Part shown: piece after piece, positions 1 through 9,566 of the stretch
How the letters are laid out: every line of letters begins with the position of its first letter
How positions within the stretch are numbered: position 1 is the first letter of the stretch
NCBI GenBank assembly: GCA_030144725.1
Contig: JASKMD010000009.1
Span: 2,202,497 to 2,266,496, forward strand
Origin: Haematococcus lacustris
Lineage: Eukaryota; Chlorophyta; Chlorophyceae; Chlamydomonadales; Haematococcaceae
DNA: 64,000 nt
Direction: 5' to 3'
Notes under the pieces: generated by a model
Seen by the model: the letters and a program-made list of their open reading frames with translations, nothing else
Database searches by the model: none
Told to the model about the DNA's origin: nothing
Position numbers and translations under genes: made by a program

Positions 1-25
1 CGCCGCTGGGGGCCCTGCGCTGAGC

Positions 26-2133
26 GTGAGCAAGAGCTCAGCCCTGCCGTGCGCCCAGCCAGAGCCTGGGCCGGGCAACCAGGAGGGCTCAGGCCCCGAG
101 GGGGCGGGGAGGGGAGGAAGGGGGGGTGACGGGGGGGAAGGGGGCGGGCAGGGGCAGGTGGGCGAGCAGGGGCTAGGGGGTGGGCTGGGGGAAGGTGGCG
201 GGCAAGGGCAGCAGCAGGGCGGGCGGGAGCAGGGTGGGGAGCAGGAGCCGGAGGTGGTCATCCCAGCTGTCCGAGCGGGGGTGCCCGTGCGCCACCTGGG
301 GGTCCCTCTTGGGGCGGCCTCCTACGCTGCCACCAGCGAGGCCGCCTTCGGTGGGGCGGCGGCGGCCATGATGGCAGCCTCCCTCCCTTGGCGGCCCCAA
401 GGCCTCAACCTCCTGGGGCGGGTGCAGGTGGCACAGCAGTGCCTGGCCTCCAAGTCCATCTACCAAATGGCCTTCGTGCAACCCTCCGCTCCTCTGGCGC
501 AAGCCATGGCCTTGGCTGTCAACCGCTTTGTGGCAGCCTCAGACCTGCCCCAGGAGCGCAGCCCCAACAGCAGCCGCCTCTACCCTAGCAAGGCCATCTG
601 CGTGATGCCCCGGGGGGAGGGAGGGGTGGGGCTTCCCGACCTGGGGGTCACCAGCACGGCCATGCTGGCGAAGATGCTGGCCCAGCTCTGGTCGCCCCGG
701 GTTCGTCCCTGGCAGCCTCTGACCCACAGCCTGCTGGCAGACCCCTCCCACGGCCTCAGCACGTGGGTCATCACCGACCCCACCGCCCCCCCCTCGCGAG
801 GCATCAGCCCGCGGCTGCAAGCTCACGTGGCGGCCCTGGCTGAGCTCAAGCTGTTCCGCGCGGTGCCCCCCGCTAGCCAGTCCTTCTTCTCGGTGCTGGC
901 AGAGCCGCTGTGGTACAACGCGCAAGTCCGCATGAACCCAGCAGCTAGGGAGGCAGCAGCTGAGCAGGGTTGGACCCACGTCCGCCACGTGAGGGAGGCC
1001 CTGCATAGCCCCCAGCTGGAGGGGGAGGCCCGCTGGGCTGCCGACCTGGTCAGGGCTTGCCTCCCCGAGCCCTGGCAGGGCATGGTGGACCGCCTGCAGC
1101 CTCCTCAGCCGGAGTGGGAGTGCCTGAGGGTTGGGCCAGGGGTGGGGTTTGTGATGCGGCGCACCCCCCTGCTCCAGCCCTCCCACTGGGTGGGCCCCAA
1201 CGGCCGCCTCTACCCCCTAGACCCCACAGGGCAGGGGCCCCTAGGGGCTTTTCTGGGCGGAGGGAGGGGCGGCCTAGGAGCCAGCTGCGGTGGCCCGGCT
1301 CAACAAGCCCAGCTACAGGCTGACTCCGGAGGAGCGAGCCACCCACCTCCGCCCTCTACCCGCCCAGCATCACGTGGCGCAGGAGCAGGCTCAAGGGCAG
1401 GAGCAAGGAGGAGCCAAGGCGGTTGGCAGGGGGGGGGGGCGGGCAAGGGGGCGGGGCGGGGGCAGGGGGCGAGGGCGTGGAGGAGGTGGAGGGCGTAGGG
1501 GCGCAGGGGGCGGGGCGGGAGGGCAGGCTGCCGACCCAGCTGACGAGGGGCCTGGCACCTGGCCTAAGGAGGAGTGGCTCTTGGGCCCCTGGGCTCACCT
1601 GCAGCTGGACCCTCAGGTGTGGGGCATGGGCACCACCACCCTCCTGGACTTCTCGGTCAAGCATGCCAGGGTGCGCCTCCACCAGCTCCAGCGCGTCAGT
1701 GCCGACCCCCTCTACCCACCCAGGTGGGGGCCTGTGGCCAGCGCTGTGGGGTGTGCGCCCCCCCCGGGCAGCGGGCGAACCGGAGGTGGCAGCGGTGGCT
1801 GATGGGGCCCTGAGGGAGCTGGAGCTCAAGTGGGAGGCCAGCGCGCAGCAGGTGGCAGGCCAGGGGGCAGCGGGGGAGCGGGAGCAGCAGGGCAGGGATG
1901 TGGAGGAGCGGCTCCCCTGGTTCAAGGGCAAGGACCCGGAGCTGGACGCTGCCCACTTCGACCAGCTGTGGCCCGAAGCGTTGGGGGCCTGCTTTGCCAA
2001 GCAGCCTAGGAGGGAGCGGAGGGGAGGGCAGGAGGGGGCAGAGGGGAGGGTTGGGGCAGGAGGAGTGGAGGAGGAGAGGGCAGCAGGGAGGCCTAGGCAT
2101 GAGAGGGCAGGGCGAAGGGGGGGGGAGAGCTAG
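26..2133 (+). pseudogene. LINE ORF2, RT thumb and C-terminal region, frameshifted (U0)
   Basis: The frame from 26 encodes a low-complexity Gly/Gln/Glu linker, then an L1-ORF2-like connection region: RHLGVPLG near 290-315, GLNLLGRVQVAQQCLASK near 400-455, AVNRFVAASDLPQ near 515-555, and GGVGLPDLGVTSTAMLAKM near 620-680. This order (LGVPLG, then W..LN.LGR, then GG.GL.DL) is typical after the YADD motif of L1-clade RT. An extra T in the TTTT run at about 1252-1255, relative to U1-U3, shifts the frame. The tail resumes in another frame and ends at the TAG at 2131-2133 after an Arg/Glu/Gly-rich stretch. U1-U3 lack the segment upstream of about 515, so U0 came from a less deleted copy. Confidence 0.7.
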
Positions 2134-2607
2134 TGGTTCGCCTCTCCTTGCAGTTGCCCGTCCCCTTCCCCCTCGAGCCAGCCTGAGCTGCAGGGTTGCT
2201 GGTGGGGGCTTAGTGCGTTCCGTGGGTGGGGTGGGCTAGGCTTCGGGGGTTGTCTGGGTGTCAGGGGACCGGGGGGTTAGGTGGTCTTGGTTTGAGCGTT
2301 GGGGGTAGAGTTCTAGGTTTCAGGTTGAGGGGCGGGGCTTGGGCTCGTGTGGGTAGTTTTGTGGGGAGGGTCTGGGGAGGTGTGTAGAGCTAGGGTGGAG
2401 GGCGTTGGTGTGAGGGAGTGTCTTGACGTTGTCCTAGGGAGGGGGTTGCTTGGGTTGTGTGGACCTTTGCTTGGGTTGTGTGGACCTTTGCTTGGGGTGT
2501 GTGGACCGCTGTGTTTGGGTGGGGTGCTTGGGAATCGTGTATGGGAGTACTTTGTTTGTTTGTGTAGTCTTCTCTTTTCTTCTTTTCTTTAGTCTCACTC
2601 TCTCTCT

Positions 2608-2632
2608 TGTAATGCTCCTCCCCCCCCCAAAA
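2608..2632 (+). terminator. LINE poly(A) signal and 3' end (U0)
   Basis: TGTAA at 2608-2612 is followed 17 bases later by AAAA (2629-2632) after a C-run. TGTAA is the usual polyadenylation signal of chlorophyte nuclear genes, so this is the likely 3' end of the element and the junction to the next unit. Confidence 0.65.
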
Positions 2633-2783
2633 CAGGGGCTAGCGGGTGGGCTGGGGGAAGGTGGCGGGCTAGGAGAGCAGCAGGGCGGGCGGGAGCAAGG
2701 TGGGGAGCAGGAGCCGGAGGTGGTCATCCCAGCTGTCCGAGCGGGGGTGCAGCAGTAGCAGCAGCAACAGCAGCAACAGTAGC

Positions 2784-2884
2784 GGGTTGGGGCTGGGGTT
2801 GGGGCTGGGGCTGAGGCTGGGGCTGGGGCTGGGGCTGGGGCTGGGGCTGGGGCTGGGGCTGGGGCTGGGGCTGGGGCTGGGGCT
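2784..2884 (+). repeat. (GGGGCT)n tract, U1, 101 bp
   Basis: Hexamer tract with a few GGGGTT and GAGGCT variants at the left end, just upstream of the first ORF. It is the shortest of the four copies (101, 131, 155 and 167 bp in U1-U4). Runs of four G suggest G-quadruplex potential in the sense transcript. Confidence 0.95.
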
Positions 2885-2890
2885 TCTCCG

Positions 2891-3880
2891 ATGGTTTTGG
2901 ATCGCCCTCGCCTTACCCGACCCTTGCTCTCTAGCCTTTTCCCAACGCCCACCACTCTCCAGCCCAGCGCCCAGGGCGCTTTTGTGTCCCGAGCGCATGC
3001 GCCTTGCTCTGTCCCGCCCCGCGGCGTGCATCTCCCCCACATCCCTCCTCCCCCCCAGCAGCTCTCTGCCCCCCTAAACCCCCCTTGGACCGCCCCTCAC
3101 CCCCTTGTTTATCCTCCCGCTGTCCATCCCGTGCCTCTTGAGGGGTCTGTTGCCACTAACTCCTTTGCCGGTATTCCCCCATCAGCCTCTCCGCGCTCCC
3201 TTGGGCACTTGGGGTTGCTGGGTAAGGCCCTCTCTAAGGGCGCGGTGCTGGCCTCCAAGGGCAAGCTCGCTGCCCGTATGCTGAGAGATGCCACAGCTAG
3301 GGGCCTAACCGCAGCCGGGCAGTGGGTGGTGGGGAACCTTCCGCCAGCTCTCCCTCCCTTGACCCCATGGACGCCGAGGCAGCGGCCCCCACCGCCCCTT
3401 GCCGCACGGAGGTCACGGGGCCTGGCGCAGTTGCCCATCTCCCAGTCCAGGTGCTTGGTCCCTCCACCGAGCTGGGCACCCGGCTCGGCACGGTGCGGGT
3501 TGGGTCTGGTGAGCTGCAGGGTAGTCAGCCTCCCCGCTGGCTTGACACCGCCGCGAGGGCACCTCCGCGCCCCTACCCGGATGACAGGAGGGCTGGGCGG
3601 GAGGAGCGGCAGCGGGTGGCTCAGTGTAGGTCGAGGCGAGGCAACACGCAGCCAGCTACCCAGCCAGCCAGAGGGGGGCCTAGCCGGCGCCGGTATGGCA
3701 TTCCCTCTTCCGGCTCCAGCTCTGAGGAGTGGGAGGCACGGCGTGCAGGTCACCAGCAAGCCGGCAGGCAGCGTGTTGCGCAGCTTGGCCATGGGTCCCC
3801 ACCCGTGCGCCGCTACGGGTTGCTCAGCCCCTCTGCTAGCCTGGCCAGCTCGCTGGGGGCCTCTTGTGACAGCCCTGTAG
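2891..3880 (+). CDS. LINE ORF1 candidate A (329 codons), U1
   Basis: Starts at the ATG six bases after the hexamer tract and ends at TAG. The N-terminal half is Pro/Ser-rich, followed by a more protein-like basic segment (around residues 85-145) containing [20 protein letters not shown]. The C-terminal half is low-complexity Pro/Gly/Arg. No known ORF1 domain was recognised. It overlaps candidate B in another frame. In DNA this GC-rich, open frames arise by chance, so I cannot decide which frame, or a frameshift fusion, is the true ORF1. Copies differ by a few mostly nonsynonymous changes in this frame. Confidence 0.35.
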   Translation: MVLDRPRLTRPLLSSLFPTPTTLQPSAQGAFVSRAHAPCSVPPRGVHLPHIPPPPQQLSAPLNPPWTAPHPLVYPPAVHPVPLEGSVATNSFAGIPPSASPRSLGHLGLLGKALSKGAVLASKGKLAARMLRDATARGLTAAGQWVVGNLPPALPPLTPWTPRQRPPPPLAARRSRGLAQLPISQSRCLVPPPSWAPGSARCGLGLVSCRVVSLPAGLTPPRGHLRAPTRMTGGLGGRSGSGWLSVGRGEATRSQLPSQPEGGLAGAGMAFPLPAPALRSGRHGVQVTSKPAGSVLRSLAMGPHPCAATGCSAPLLAWPARWGPLVTAL

Positions 3881-4275
3881 TTGAGTCAGCAGGGCCCCGG
3901 GAGGGGAGGTTGAGAGTGCCTAAGCGGCAGCAGCCCGAGCAGGCAGCTCAGCTTGGGGAGGAGGTCGAGCAGCTCGGTCCTCTGCCCCTGCGGCCCCCGC
4001 TGGCCATCTATTCACGCGAGCCTCGGGTCCTCCTGCGCCGCCCGGGGGCCAAGTTGGCGTGCATTGAGGCCACCCCGCCCCCCCTCCCGGCCCTCCTCCT
4101 TTGCCAGGTCCGCCTCCCCTTCCCAGCCCACCCACCCTCCTCCACACACGCGCAGCCCACGCGGGGGCAAGCCAGGACTAGCCATGCAGCGCCCAGGTGT
4201 GGCCGCCAGGTTCTTGGCAGTCACCCTCGACGTGCAGGGCCTTGCCCAGCCGCACAAACTGCAGGCCCTGCTTGA
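3367..4275 (+). CDS. LINE ORF1 candidate B (302 codons), U1
   Basis: ATG at 3367, stop at 4275; it overlaps the start of ORF2 by 92 bp in another frame. The protein is Arg/Ser/Gln-rich and contains an internal duplication: RQRVAQ followed by RRYG..S appears twice (RQRVAQCRS ... RRYGIPS and RQRVAQLGH ... RRYGLLS). Such a repeat argues that this frame is really translated. A basic nucleic-acid-binding ORF1 protein just before an overlapping ORF2 is the usual LINE layout. There is no zinc knuckle. Function is inferred from position only. Confidence 0.45.
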   Translation: MDAEAAAPTAPCRTEVTGPGAVAHLPVQVLGPSTELGTRLGTVRVGSGELQGSQPPRWLDTAARAPPRPYPDDRRAGREERQRVAQCRSRRGNTQPATQPARGGPSRRRYGIPSSGSSSEEWEARRAGHQQAGRQRVAQLGHGSPPVRRYGLLSPSASLASSLGASCDSPVVESAGPREGRLRVPKRQQPEQAAQLGEEVEQLGPLPLRPPLAIYSREPRVLLRRPGAKLACIEATPPPLPALLLCQVRLPFPAHPPSSTHAQPTRGQARTSHAAPRCGRQVLGSHPRRAGPCPAAQTAGPA

Positions 4276-5803
4276 CTGGGCCGCTGACAGCCCGGCGCAA
4301 GTGGTGTTCCTCCAAGAGTGCCATAGGGCGGAGAGCGTGTGGCAGTGGGCAGAAGCCCACTCGGGAGCCAAGCCCGCCTGGCGGGGGCAGTGGTTTTACA
4401 CCCCTGGCACCGGCAGCTCCCAAGGCTGTCTGGTTTTGGTCAAGCCCTCCACCATCCTCCAGGGGTGCACCCAGGTGCAGCTGCAGGCAGAGGGGGCCCA
4501 GGGGCGGGTGCTGCGGGTAGACGGGGAGCTCGCAGGCAGGCCGGTGTCCCTAGTGTGCGTGTACGCCCCGGCGTTGCAGGCAGAGCGGCCAGCGTTCTAC
4601 GCAGAGTGCCTCCCCGCTTGCCTGCCGCCAGCCGCCGACCGCCGCCTCCTCCTCATGGGGGGCGACTTCAACTGCATCCTAGCCCCCGTGGACAGAGTGG
4701 GCATCCCGCAGGGCTCGCAGCATGGGGAGGCCTGGGTGGGCAGCCGGGGCCAGGGGGCGGAGCAGCTGCGGCAGCTGGTCGGTGAGCGGGGGTTGGTGGA
4801 CCCGTGGCGCCATCTGCACCCCTCCAAGAGAGACCTCACCCACTGCAGCGAGCATTGGCAGACGGGTGCGCGCCTCGACCGGTGGTACATCTCGGAGGAG
4901 TTGGTGCAGTGGCAGATGGACAACGCCATCCAGGGGGTGCTGCCAGTGCCCACCGACCACCGGCCCGTGTCAGTGGCAGTGTGCCCCCCCGACCTGCCTC
5001 TCACCGTCCCCGCTCCCTGGCAGCTGCACCCCGCCCACCTTGACAACCCTGACCTGCTGGACTGCCTCAAGGACTTCCTCCAGGCAGAAGCACATCACCA
5101 CGAGGCTGCGAGTCAGCTGGGGCTGCCTAGGGATGGGCACAGGGCCAGGTGGGCCCGCATCAAGCAGGGCATGGCCATGCGGGCCCAGCTCTTCCTGCGG
5201 GCCCAGCGCCGCGCGCTGCGTGACCTGCAGCAGCGCAGGGAGAAGGCGGCTGCAGTGGCCAGGGCTCACCTCGTGCGGCAGCTGGTGCGGGTGGAGCGAG
5301 AGGGGGAGGCTGAGGTGCAGGAGGCCCCGGGGCTAGATGGGCTGCCCATGGAGGTCTATGACCGGCTGTGGGTGGAGCTGGGGCGGCCGCTGCGGGCCAT
5401 GTTGCGAGAGGCCCTGGCAGACACCGCTGACCCTGCCCCGCTGGCTGAGTTCCTGACCGGCATCATCGCCCTCGGCCACCTCACCGACAGCTTCCCCCTT
5501 GCGTCGGGGCTGCTGCAGGGCAGCGGGGCCTCCCCGCTCTATTGGTGCATCGTGCTCCAGCCGCTGGTCAGCTACCTCAGCTCGCCCCAGCTGGCAGGCC
5601 GCATCAGCCACCCCACCATCCCCTCCAGCCCTCTGGCCATGCACAGGGCCTCCCTGACCCCCGCGCTCCCCTCCAAGGAGTATGCGGACAACCTCACCAT
5701 CGTGGTGCTCGATCGGGTCAGAGACGGGAACTGTCAATCGCTTTGTGGCAGCCTCGGACCTGCCTTAGGAACACAGCCCCAACAGCAGCCGCCTCTACCC
5801 TAG
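4184..5803 (+). pseudogene. LINE ORF2: APE endonuclease plus deleted reverse transcriptase (U1)
   Basis: ATG at 4184 in good context (ACTAGCCATGC); 539 residues. The AP-endonuclease-like domain (about 8-270) nicks target DNA in LINE retrotransposition. Visible motifs: VVFLQE (catalytic E45), VCVYAP (around 127), GGDFNCIL (D161, N163), RLDRWYIS (D232) and TDHRPVSV (D258, H259). The first motif reads TLDVQGL, with Asp16 where Asn is usual. After a coiled basic stretch (about 310-380) come RT remnants: APGLDGLP (381-388), a motif like the QG..LSP block (FPLASGLLQGSGASPLYW, 437-454), and YADN at 500-503 instead of YADD. The RT fingers and most of the palm (no N-W-R-P-I block) are missing, so the enzyme cannot be functional. 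The frame then runs out at TAG. Confidence 0.88.
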
Positions 5804-7341
5804 CAAGGCCATCTGCGTGATGCCCCGGGGGAGCGAGGGGTGGGGCTTCCCGACCTGGGGGTCACCAGCACGGCCATGCTGGCGAAGATGCTGGCCCAGC
5901 TCTGGTCGCCCCGGGTTCGTCCCTGGCAGCCTTCGACCCACAGCCTGCTGGTAGACACCTCCACGGCCTCAGCACGTGGGTCATCACCGACCCCACCGCC
6001 CCCCCCTCGCGAGGCATCAGCCCGCGGCTGCAAGCTCACGTGGCGGCCCTGGCTGAGCTGAAGCTGTTCCGTGCGGTGCCCCCCGCTAGCCAGTCCTTCT
6101 TCTCGGTGCTGGCGGAGCCGCTGTGGTACAACGCGCAAGTCCGCATGAACCCAGCAGCTAGGGAGGCAGCAGCTGAGCAGGGTTGGACCCACGTCCGCCA
6201 CGTGAGGGAGGCCCTCCACAGCCCCCAGCTGGAGGGGGAGGCCCGTTGGGTTGCGGACCTGGTCAGGGCTTGCCTCCCCGAGCCCTGGCAGGGCATGGTG
6301 GACCGCCTGCAGCCTCCACAGCCGGAGTGGGAGTGCCTGAGGGTTGGGCCAGGGGTGGGGTTTGTGATGCGGCGCACCCCCCTGCTCCAGCCCTCCCACT
6401 GGGTGGGCCCCAACGGCCGCCTCTACCCCCTAGACCCCACAGGGCAGGGGCCCCTAGGGGCTTTCTGGGCGGAGGGAGGGGCGGCCTTGGAGCCAGCTGC
6501 GGTGGCCCGGCTCAACAAGCCCAGCTACAGGCTGACTCCGGAGGAGCGAGCCACCCACCTCCGCCCTCTACCCGCCCAGCGTCATGAGGCGCAGGAGCAG
6601 GCTCAAGGGCCGGAGCAAGGAGGAGCCAGGGCGGTTGGCAGGGGCGGGGGGCGGGCAAGGGGGCGGGGCAGGGGCAGGGGGCGAGGGCGTGGAGGAGGTG
6701 GAGGGCGTAGGGGAGCAGGGTGAGGGGCGGGAGGGCAGGCTGCCGACCCAGCTGAGGAGGAGCCTGGCACCTGGCCTAAGGAGGAGTGGCTCTTGGGCCC
6801 CTGGGCTCACCTGCAGCTGGACCCTCAGGTGTGGGGCATGGGCACCACCACCCTGCTGGACTTCTCTGTCAAGCATGCCAGGGTGCGCCTCCACCAGCTC
6901 CAGCGCGTCAGTGCCGACCCCCTATACCCACCAGGTGGGGGCCTGTGGCCAGCGCTGTGGGGTGTGCGCCCCCGGGCAGCGGGCGAACCGGAGGTTGCAG
7001 CGGTGGCTGATGGAGCCCTGAGGGAGCTGGAGCTCAAGTGGGAGGCCAGCGCGCAGCAGGTGGCAGGCCAGGGGGCAGCGGGGGAGCGGGAGCAACAGGG
7101 CAGGGATGTGGAGGAGCGGCTCCCCTGGTTCAAGGGCAAGGACCCGGAGCTGGACGCTGCCCACTTCGACCAGCTGTGGCCCGAAGCGTTGGGGGCCTGC
7201 TTTGCCAAGCAGCCTAGGAGGGAGCGGAGGGGAGGGCAGGAGGGGGCAGAGGGGAGGGTTGGGGCAGGAGGAGTGGAGGAGGAGAGGGCAGCAGGGAGGC
7301 CTAGGCATGAGAGGGCAGGGCGAAGGGGGGGGGAGAGCTAG
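5733..7341 (+). pseudogene. LINE ORF2 C-terminal region, broken (U1)
   Basis: Homologous to U0 from 515 onward but joined directly to the RT remnant, so the thumb segment is deleted at the junction near 5733. Compared with U0 it has CAG to TAG in DLPQ, single-base losses near 5830 and 5962 that shift the frame twice, and a TGA at 6721. Otherwise the blocks GLPDLGVTSTAMLAKM, LRVGPGVGFVMRRTP and VARLNKPSYRLTPEERATH are well kept. It ends at the TAG at 7339-7341 after an Arg/Glu/Gly-rich tail. It is the substrate-binding or C-terminal part of L1-type ORF2 by position; its function is not established. Confidence 0.8.
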
Positions 7342-7815
7342 TGGTTCGCCTCTCCTTGCAGTTGCCCGTCCCCTTCCCCCTCGAGCCAGCCTGAGCTGCA
7401 GGGTTGCTGGTGGGGGCTTAGTGCGTTCCGTGGGTGGGGTGGGCTAGGCTTCGGGGGTTGTCTGGGTGTCAGGGGACCGGGGGGTTAGGTGGTCTTGGTT
7501 TGAGCGTTGGGGGTAGAGTTCTAGGTTTCAGGTTGAGGGGCGGGGCTTAGTCTCGTGTGGGTAGTTTTGTGGGGAGGGTCTGGGGAGGTGTGTAGAGCTA
7601 GGGTGGAGGGCGTTGGTGTGAGGGAGTGTCTTGACGTTGTCCTAGGGAGGGGGTTGCTTGGGTTGTGTGGACCTTTGCTTGGGTTGTGTGGACCTTTGCT
7701 TGGGGTGTGTGGACCGCTGTGTTTGGGTGGGGTGCTTGGGGATCGTGTATGGGAGTACTTTGTTTGTTTGTGTAGTCTTCTCTTTTCTTCTTTTCTTTAG
7801 TCTCACTCTCTCTCT

Positions 7816-7840
7816 TGTAATGCTCCTCCCCCCCCCAAAA
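7816..7840 (+). terminator. LINE poly(A) signal and 3' end (U1)
   Basis: TGTAA at 7816-7820 and AAAA at 7837-7840. The preceding 3' UTR (7342-7815) is G/T-rich, with three copies of a ~24 bp repeat (GCTTGGGTTGTGTGGACCTT type). Confidence 0.65.
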
Positions 7841-8044
7841 CAGGGGCTAGCGGGTGGGCTGGGGGAAGGTGGCGGGCTAGGAGAGCAGCAGGGCGGGCGG
7901 GAGCAAGGTGGGGAGCAGGAGCCGGAGGTGGTCATCCCAGCTGTCCGAGCGGGGGTGCCAGTGCGCCACCTGGGGGTCGGCAACAGCACCGGCAGTAGCA
8001 GCACCAACAGCAGCAGTAGCAGCAGCAGCAGCAGCAACAGTAGC

Positions 8045-8175
8045 GGGTTGGGGCTGGGGTTGGGGCTGGGGCTGAGGCTGGGGCTGGGGCTGGGGCTGGG
8101 GCTGGGGCTGGGGCTGGGGCTGGGGCTGGGGCTGGGGCTGGGGCTGGGGCTGGGGCTGGGGCTGGGGCTGGGGCT
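8045..8175 (+). repeat. (GGGGCT)n tract, U2, 131 bp
   Basis: Same position as in U1 but five hexamers longer. Confidence 0.95.
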
Positions 8176-8181
8176 TCTCCG

Positions 8182-9171
8182 ATGGTTTTGGATCGCCCTC
8201 GCCTTACCCGACCCTTGCTCTCTAGCCTTTTCCCAACGCCCACCACCTTCCAGCCCAGCGCCCAGGGCGCTTTTGTGTCCCGAGCGCATGCGCCTTGCTC
8301 TGTCCCGCCCTGCGGCGTGCATCTCCCCCACATCCCTCCTCCCCCCCAGCAGCTCTCTGCCCCCCTAAACCCCCCTTGGACCGCCCCTCACCCCCTTGTT
8401 TATCCTCCCGCTGTCCATCCCGTGCCTCTTGAGGGGTCTGTTGCCACTAACTCCTTTGCCGGTATTCCCCCATCAGCCTCTCCGCGCTCCCTTGGGCACT
8501 TGGGGTTGCTGGGTAAGGCCCTCTCCAAGGGCGCGGTGCTGGCCTCCAAGGGCAAGCTCGCTGCCCGTATGCTGAGAGATGCCACAGCTAGGGGCCTAAC
8601 CGCAGCCGGGCAGTGGGTGGTGGGGAACCTTCCGCCAGCTCTCCCTCCCTTGACCCCATGGACGCCGAGGCAGCGGCCCCCACCGCCCCTTGCCGCACGG
8701 AGGTCACGGGGCCTGGCGCAGTTGCCCATCTCCCAGTCCAGGTGCTTGGTCCCTCCACCGAGCTGGGCACCCGGCTCGGCACGGTGCGGGTTGGGTCTGG
8801 TGAGCTGCAGGGTAGTCAGCCTCCCCGCTGGCTTGACACCGCCGCGAGGGCACCTCCGCGCCCCTACCCGGATGACAGGAGGGCTGGGCGGGAGGAGCGG
8901 CAGCGGGTGGCTCAGTGTAGGTCGAGGCGAGGCAACACGCAGCCAGCTACCCAGCCAGCCAGAGGGGGGCCTAGCCGGCGCCGGTATGGCATTCCCTCTT
9001 CCGGCTCCAGCTCTGAGGAGTGGGAGGCACGGCGTGCAGGTCACCAGCAAGCCGGCAGGCAGCGTGTTGCGCAGCTTGGCCATGGGTCCCCACCCGTGCG
9101 CCGCTACGGGTTGCTCAGCCCCTCTGCTAGCCTGGCCAGCTCGCTGGGGGCCTCTTGTGACAGCCCTGTAG
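8182..9171 (+). CDS. LINE ORF1 candidate A, U2
   Basis: Copy of 2891-3880 with two amino-acid changes near the N-terminus (Leu to Phe, Arg to Cys). Same uncertainty about whether this frame is used. Confidence 0.35.
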   Translation: MVLDRPRLTRPLLSSLFPTPTTFQPSAQGAFVSRAHAPCSVPPCGVHLPHIPPPPQQLSAPLNPPWTAPHPLVYPPAVHPVPLEGSVATNSFAGIPPSASPRSLGHLGLLGKALSKGAVLASKGKLAARMLRDATARGLTAAGQWVVGNLPPALPPLTPWTPRQRPPPPLAARRSRGLAQLPISQSRCLVPPPSWAPGSARCGLGLVSCRVVSLPAGLTPPRGHLRAPTRMTGGLGGRSGSGWLSVGRGEATRSQLPSQPEGGLAGAGMAFPLPAPALRSGRHGVQVTSKPAGSVLRSLAMGPHPCAATGCSAPLLAWPARWGPLVTAL

Positions 9172-9566
9172 TTGAGTCAGCAGGGCCCCGGGAGGGGAGG
9201 TTGAGAGTGCCTAAGCGGCAGCAGCCCGAGCAGGCAGCTCAGCTTGGGGAGGAGGTCGAGCAGCTCGGTCCTCTGCCCCTGCGGCCCCCGCTGGCCATCT
9301 ATTCACGCGAGCCTCGGGTCCTCCTGCGCCGCCCGGGGGCCAAGTTGGCGTGCATTGAGGCCACCCCGCCCCCCCTCCCGGCCCTCCTCCTTTGCCAGGT
9401 CCGCCTCCCCTTCCCAGCCCACCCACCCTCCTCCACACACGCGCAGCCCACGCGGGGGCAAGCCAGGACTAGCCATGCAGCGCCCAGGTGTGGCCGCCAG
9501 GTTCTTGGCAGTCACCCTCGACGTGCAGGGCCTTGCCCAGCCGCACAAACTGCAGGCCCTGCTTGA
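8658..9566 (+). CDS. LINE ORF1 candidate B, U2
   Basis: Copy of 3367-4275; the translations are identical. Confidence 0.45.
   Translation: MDAEAAAPTAPCRTEVTGPGAVAHLPVQVLGPSTELGTRLGTVRVGSGELQGSQPPRWLDTAARAPPRPYPDDRRAGREERQRVAQCRSRRGNTQPATQPARGGPSRRRYGIPSSGSSSEEWEARRAGHQQAGRQRVAQLGHGSPPVRRYGLLSPSASLASSLGASCDSPVVESAGPREGRLRVPKRQQPEQAAQLGEEVEQLGPLPLRPPLAIYSREPRVLLRRPGAKLACIEATPPPLPALLLCQVRLPFPAHPPSSTHAQPTRGQARTSHAAPRCGRQVLGSHPRRAGPCPAAQTAGPA

Larger units (their letters stand above)
1..2632 (+). mobile_element. LINE unit U0 (3' part only)
   Basis: This is the 3' part of a LINE unit that begins before the window. It differs from U1-U3 in keeping the RT thumb/connection segment of ORF2, which those units have lost. 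It has a Gly/Gln-rich linker (about 60-250), thumb-like sequence (about 250-540), the C-terminal region, and a 499 bp 3' UTR ending in a C-run plus AAAA at 2629-2632. Its 3' UTR has the variant TTGGGCTCG near 2338, shared with U3 but not with U1 or U2. Confidence 0.85.
2633..7840 (+). mobile_element. LINE unit U1 (complete tandem unit, internally deleted)
   Basis: In order: a ~115 bp head segment (2636-2750) homologous to ORF2 of U0 at 172-288; a short CAG/AGC-rich stretch; a (GGGGCT)n tract (2784-2884); ORF1 candidates (2891-4275); ORF2 endonuclease and RT remnants (4184-5803); a broken ORF2 C-terminus (5733-7341); and a 3' UTR to 7840. The head therefore contains a misplaced piece of the element's own ORF2, so each unit is chimeric at its 5' end. 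U1 lacks about 50 bp of head sequence (CCAGTGCGCCACCTGGGGGTC and the following CAG-rich bases) that U2-U4 have. Confidence 0.85.

Noticed and set aside
2434..3042. Minus-strand frames with (AP)n or (SP)n runs inside the LINE units
   Set aside because: Shadows of the (GGGGCT)n tract in the opposite strand; the same occurs in U2-U4.
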